Shown: in pieces, positions 6,039-7,308 of the stretch
How positions within the stretch are numbered: the first letter of the stretch is position 1
Layout of the letters: each line of letters opens with the position of its first letter
DNA from: Ferroglobus sp.
GTDB lineage: Archaea; Halobacteriota; Archaeoglobi; Archaeoglobales; Archaeoglobaceae
Direction of reading: 5' to 3'
Assembly (NCBI GenBank): GCA_015523665.1
Contig: WAJX01000144.1
Coordinates: 1-7,308 of the forward strand
DNA: 7,308 nt
Translations under genes and position numbers: made by a program
The notes under the pieces: generated by a model
What the model was told of the DNA's origin: nothing
Database searches by the model: none
What the model saw: the letters and a program-made list of their open reading frames with translations, nothing else

Positions 6039-7073
6039 AAACCTAAAGATATCCTTTTAGATGCATTTAACCTCAATATTCCCGAAAGAGTGCCAGCAAT
6101 AATCTTTGGAGGGGGGATGTGGACGATAAAAAATTCTGGAAAAGATTTCATATATTACATCGGAAAACCAAAAGAGTATGCAGAGCTCATAATAAAAACA
6201 GCTGACATAATACAATCGGATATGGTTTATCCAGGCTCTGGCTATAACAATTTTCTGGCTGCAGCCATCGGAGGGAAGATTAAAGTTAGACGTATAGGGG
6301 CTCCAGATTTGGAGGGGCCAATAATAAACTCTCAAGAGGATTTGGAAAAATTAGATATAGATAGAATATATGACAGTGAAGCGATTCAAACGATTTGGAA
6401 AGCTTCTGAAATTGTATACAATGAGATAGGAGATAAATATCTCGTAGGAACAACATCATGGGGGCCGTTCACAAAAGCGGGTAATTTGAGAGGTGTGGAA
6501 CAGCTAATGCGAGACGTTTATAAGAATAGAGAGTTTGCTGAAAAGGTTATAGATTTTGCTAAAGATCTAATCTTGGCATTTTATGAGCCGTTGATCAAAG
6601 ATGTTGGTATGGAAGCGGTGAGTATTGCTGATCCGACTGCAAGTGGAGATCTGATATCCAGAAGACATTTTATTGAGTTGGCACTCCCAGCACTAAAAGA
6701 GCTTATAGGGGAGATGAGAAAACGTAATGTTGCAACATTCCTACATATATGTGGAAATACAACTGATAAGTTACATGAGATTGCTGAGAGTAAAGCCAGT
6801 TGTTTCAGTTTAGATCATAAAGTCGATTTAGGGTTTGCAAAGAGGGAGTTGAAGGGGATTATATGCATAGCTGGAAATGTTGACCCAGTTACGATTATGA
6901 ACGATAGTTCTCCAGAGCGGGTTAGAGAGGTTTCAAAAGAGTGTATAAGGGTTGCTGCTGAAGGAGGGGGATACGTGTTGTGCCCAGGATGTGATATCCC
7001 ACCTACTGTTCCATTAGAGAATATTCAAGCGTTCATAAAGGTAGCAAGAGAATCAAAATATAATATTAAATAG
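6036..7073 (+). CDS. MtaA-like methylcobamide methyltransferase (uroporphyrinogen decarboxylase family)
   Basis: This 345-residue protein is a complete single-domain TIM barrel of the UroD/MtaA group, of typical length. The zinc site of the methyltransferase branch is intact: HICGNT (H237, C239) near the middle of the C-terminal half and LCPGCDIPPTVPLEN (C316, C319) near the end. These bind Zn, which activates a thiol acceptor. True uroporphyrinogen decarboxylases lack this H-x-C...C set. Further landmarks are the N-terminal RVPAIIFGGGMWT, TSWGPFTKAG (140-149), and IADPTASGDLISRRHF (197-212). Established members (MtaA, MtbA) move a methyl group from a methylated corrinoid protein to coenzyme M. 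In archaea without CoM, related proteins may use another acceptor. Which one applies here is not readable, and no corrinoid protein or methyltransferase I gene is in the window. It uses a TTG start with a good SD and follows the AhpD-like gene in the same direction. Confidence 0.85.
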   Translation: MKPKDILLDAFNLNIPERVPAIIFGGGMWTIKNSGKDFIYYIGKPKEYAELIIKTADIIQSDMVYPGSGYNNFLAAAIGGKIKVRRIGAPDLEGPIINSQEDLEKLDIDRIYDSEAIQTIWKASEIVYNEIGDKYLVGTTSWGPFTKAGNLRGVEQLMRDVYKNREFAEKVIDFAKDLILAFYEPLIKDVGMEAVSIADPTASGDLISRRHFIELALPALKELIGEMRKRNVATFLHICGNTTDKLHEIAESKASCFSLDHKVDLGFAKRELKGIICIAGNVDPVTIMNDSSPERVREVSKECIRVAAEGGGYVLCPGCDIPPTVPLENIQAFIKVARESKYNIK

Positions 7074-7123
7074 ATATTTAACAATAATTTATATCTACAT
7101 TTATATTTTGTAAAAATAAAATA
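7074..7123. terminator. Convergent AT-rich terminator region
   Basis: Fifty bases between two converging genes are nearly all A and T, with T-rich runs on both strands (plus strand TTTATATTTTG, minus strand ATTTTATTTTTAC). It probably ends transcripts from both sides. No stable stem was found. Confidence 0.4.
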
Positions 7124-7308
7124 TTAACCTATGCAAACAACCCTCTTTGCATCCATAGCCCTAAATATAAAGGTTCCTGCTCCGACAACTTTCACATCTT
7201 CTATTAAATCCTCTTCCTTAAGATTTCTTATGGCCAATGCTTGAGAACATGCAAGAATCTCGACACCAGCTTCTATAGCTTCTTTCAACCTTTGTTTCAT
7301 CGTTGGTA
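7124..7308 (-). CDS. DsrE/DsrF-like protein, 5' end beyond window
   Basis: The last 61 codons of a leftward gene are present, ending at TAA 7126-7124. They read as MKQRLKEAIEAGVEILACSQ, then ALAIRNLKEEDLIEDVKVVG, then AGTFIFRAMDAKRVVCIG. This matches the C-terminal half of DsrE/TusD-type proteins: a helix, a strand ending in a conserved cysteine (ILACSQALAIRNL), an amphipathic loop with DLI, then the final strand. Such proteins form small homo- or hetero-oligomers that carry sulfane sulfur or act in thiol chemistry, using that cysteine, in the cytoplasm. The N-terminal half is missing, so membership in DsrE, DsrF, TusD or a related peroxiredoxin-like group cannot be decided. It is convergent with the MtaA-like gene and thus not in its operon. 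Confidence 0.7.
   Translation of the reverse strand, partial: PTMKQRLKEAIEAGVEILACSQALAIRNLKEEDLIEDVKVVGAGTFIFRAMDAKRVVCIG

Noticed and set aside
6036..7073. Annotation of the large plus-strand gene as haem-pathway uroporphyrinogen decarboxylase (hemE)
   Set aside because: It has the HxC...C zinc site of cobamide methyltransferases, which true HemE lacks, and no haem genes are nearby.
1..7308. CRISPR array, tRNA or rRNA genes
   Set aside because: No regularly spaced repeats, no tRNA-like TTCGA/CCA arm arrangement and no rRNA-like GC-rich segment were seen on either strand.

Overview
The window is AT-rich archaeal DNA. Promoters have archaeal form (BRE/TATA elements about 25 bp upstream of leaderless start codons), GTG and TTG starts are common, and some genes carry GGAGG Shine-Dalgarno sites. 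The gene set fits a euryarchaeon: an Lrp/AsnC regulator overlapping a class I aminotransferase, a DUF973-like membrane protein, and an MtaA-type (uroporphyrinogen-decarboxylase fold) methyltransferase. Anaerobes such as Archaeoglobales, methanogens or methyl/alkane-metabolising relatives are reasonable guesses. The species cannot be fixed from sequence alone.

Left part (1-3048). An M20-family zinc amidohydrolase (minus strand, C-terminus outside the window) and a GNAT acetyltransferase (plus strand) diverge from a very short shared promoter region of about 40 bp. The GNAT gene runs tail-to-tail into a PLP aminotransferase, and one CTAG supplies both stop codons. The aminotransferase gene overlaps the end of the Lrp/AsnC-type regulator that precedes it. 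These two form a two-gene operon.

Middle (3049-4251). This 1.2 kb stretch has no intact gene. On the minus strand, 4044-3124 can be read as a decayed DDE (IS4-like) transposase. Recognisable blocks from N- to C-terminus are spread over all three frames and broken by several stops. It is an insertion-sequence relic.

Right part (4252-7308). A multi-pass DUF973-like membrane protein reads left. Then three plus-strand genes follow: a 100-residue Cys/His protein (resembling DUF6951), a carboxymuconolactone-decarboxylase/AhpD-fold protein with a strong promoter and SD, and an MtaA-like cobamide methyltransferase with an intact zinc site (H237-x-C239 ... C319). A DsrE-like protein, cut by the window edge, converges on them. 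The methyltransferase has no corrinoid protein or substrate-specific methyltransferase beside it here. It sits instead with a one-cysteine AhpD-like protein and two small cysteine proteins, so this is the part most likely to hold an undescribed corrinoid or thiol-linked function. A nested inverted repeat lies just upstream of the AhpD-like gene's promoter and could be an operator or a terminator of the gene before it.
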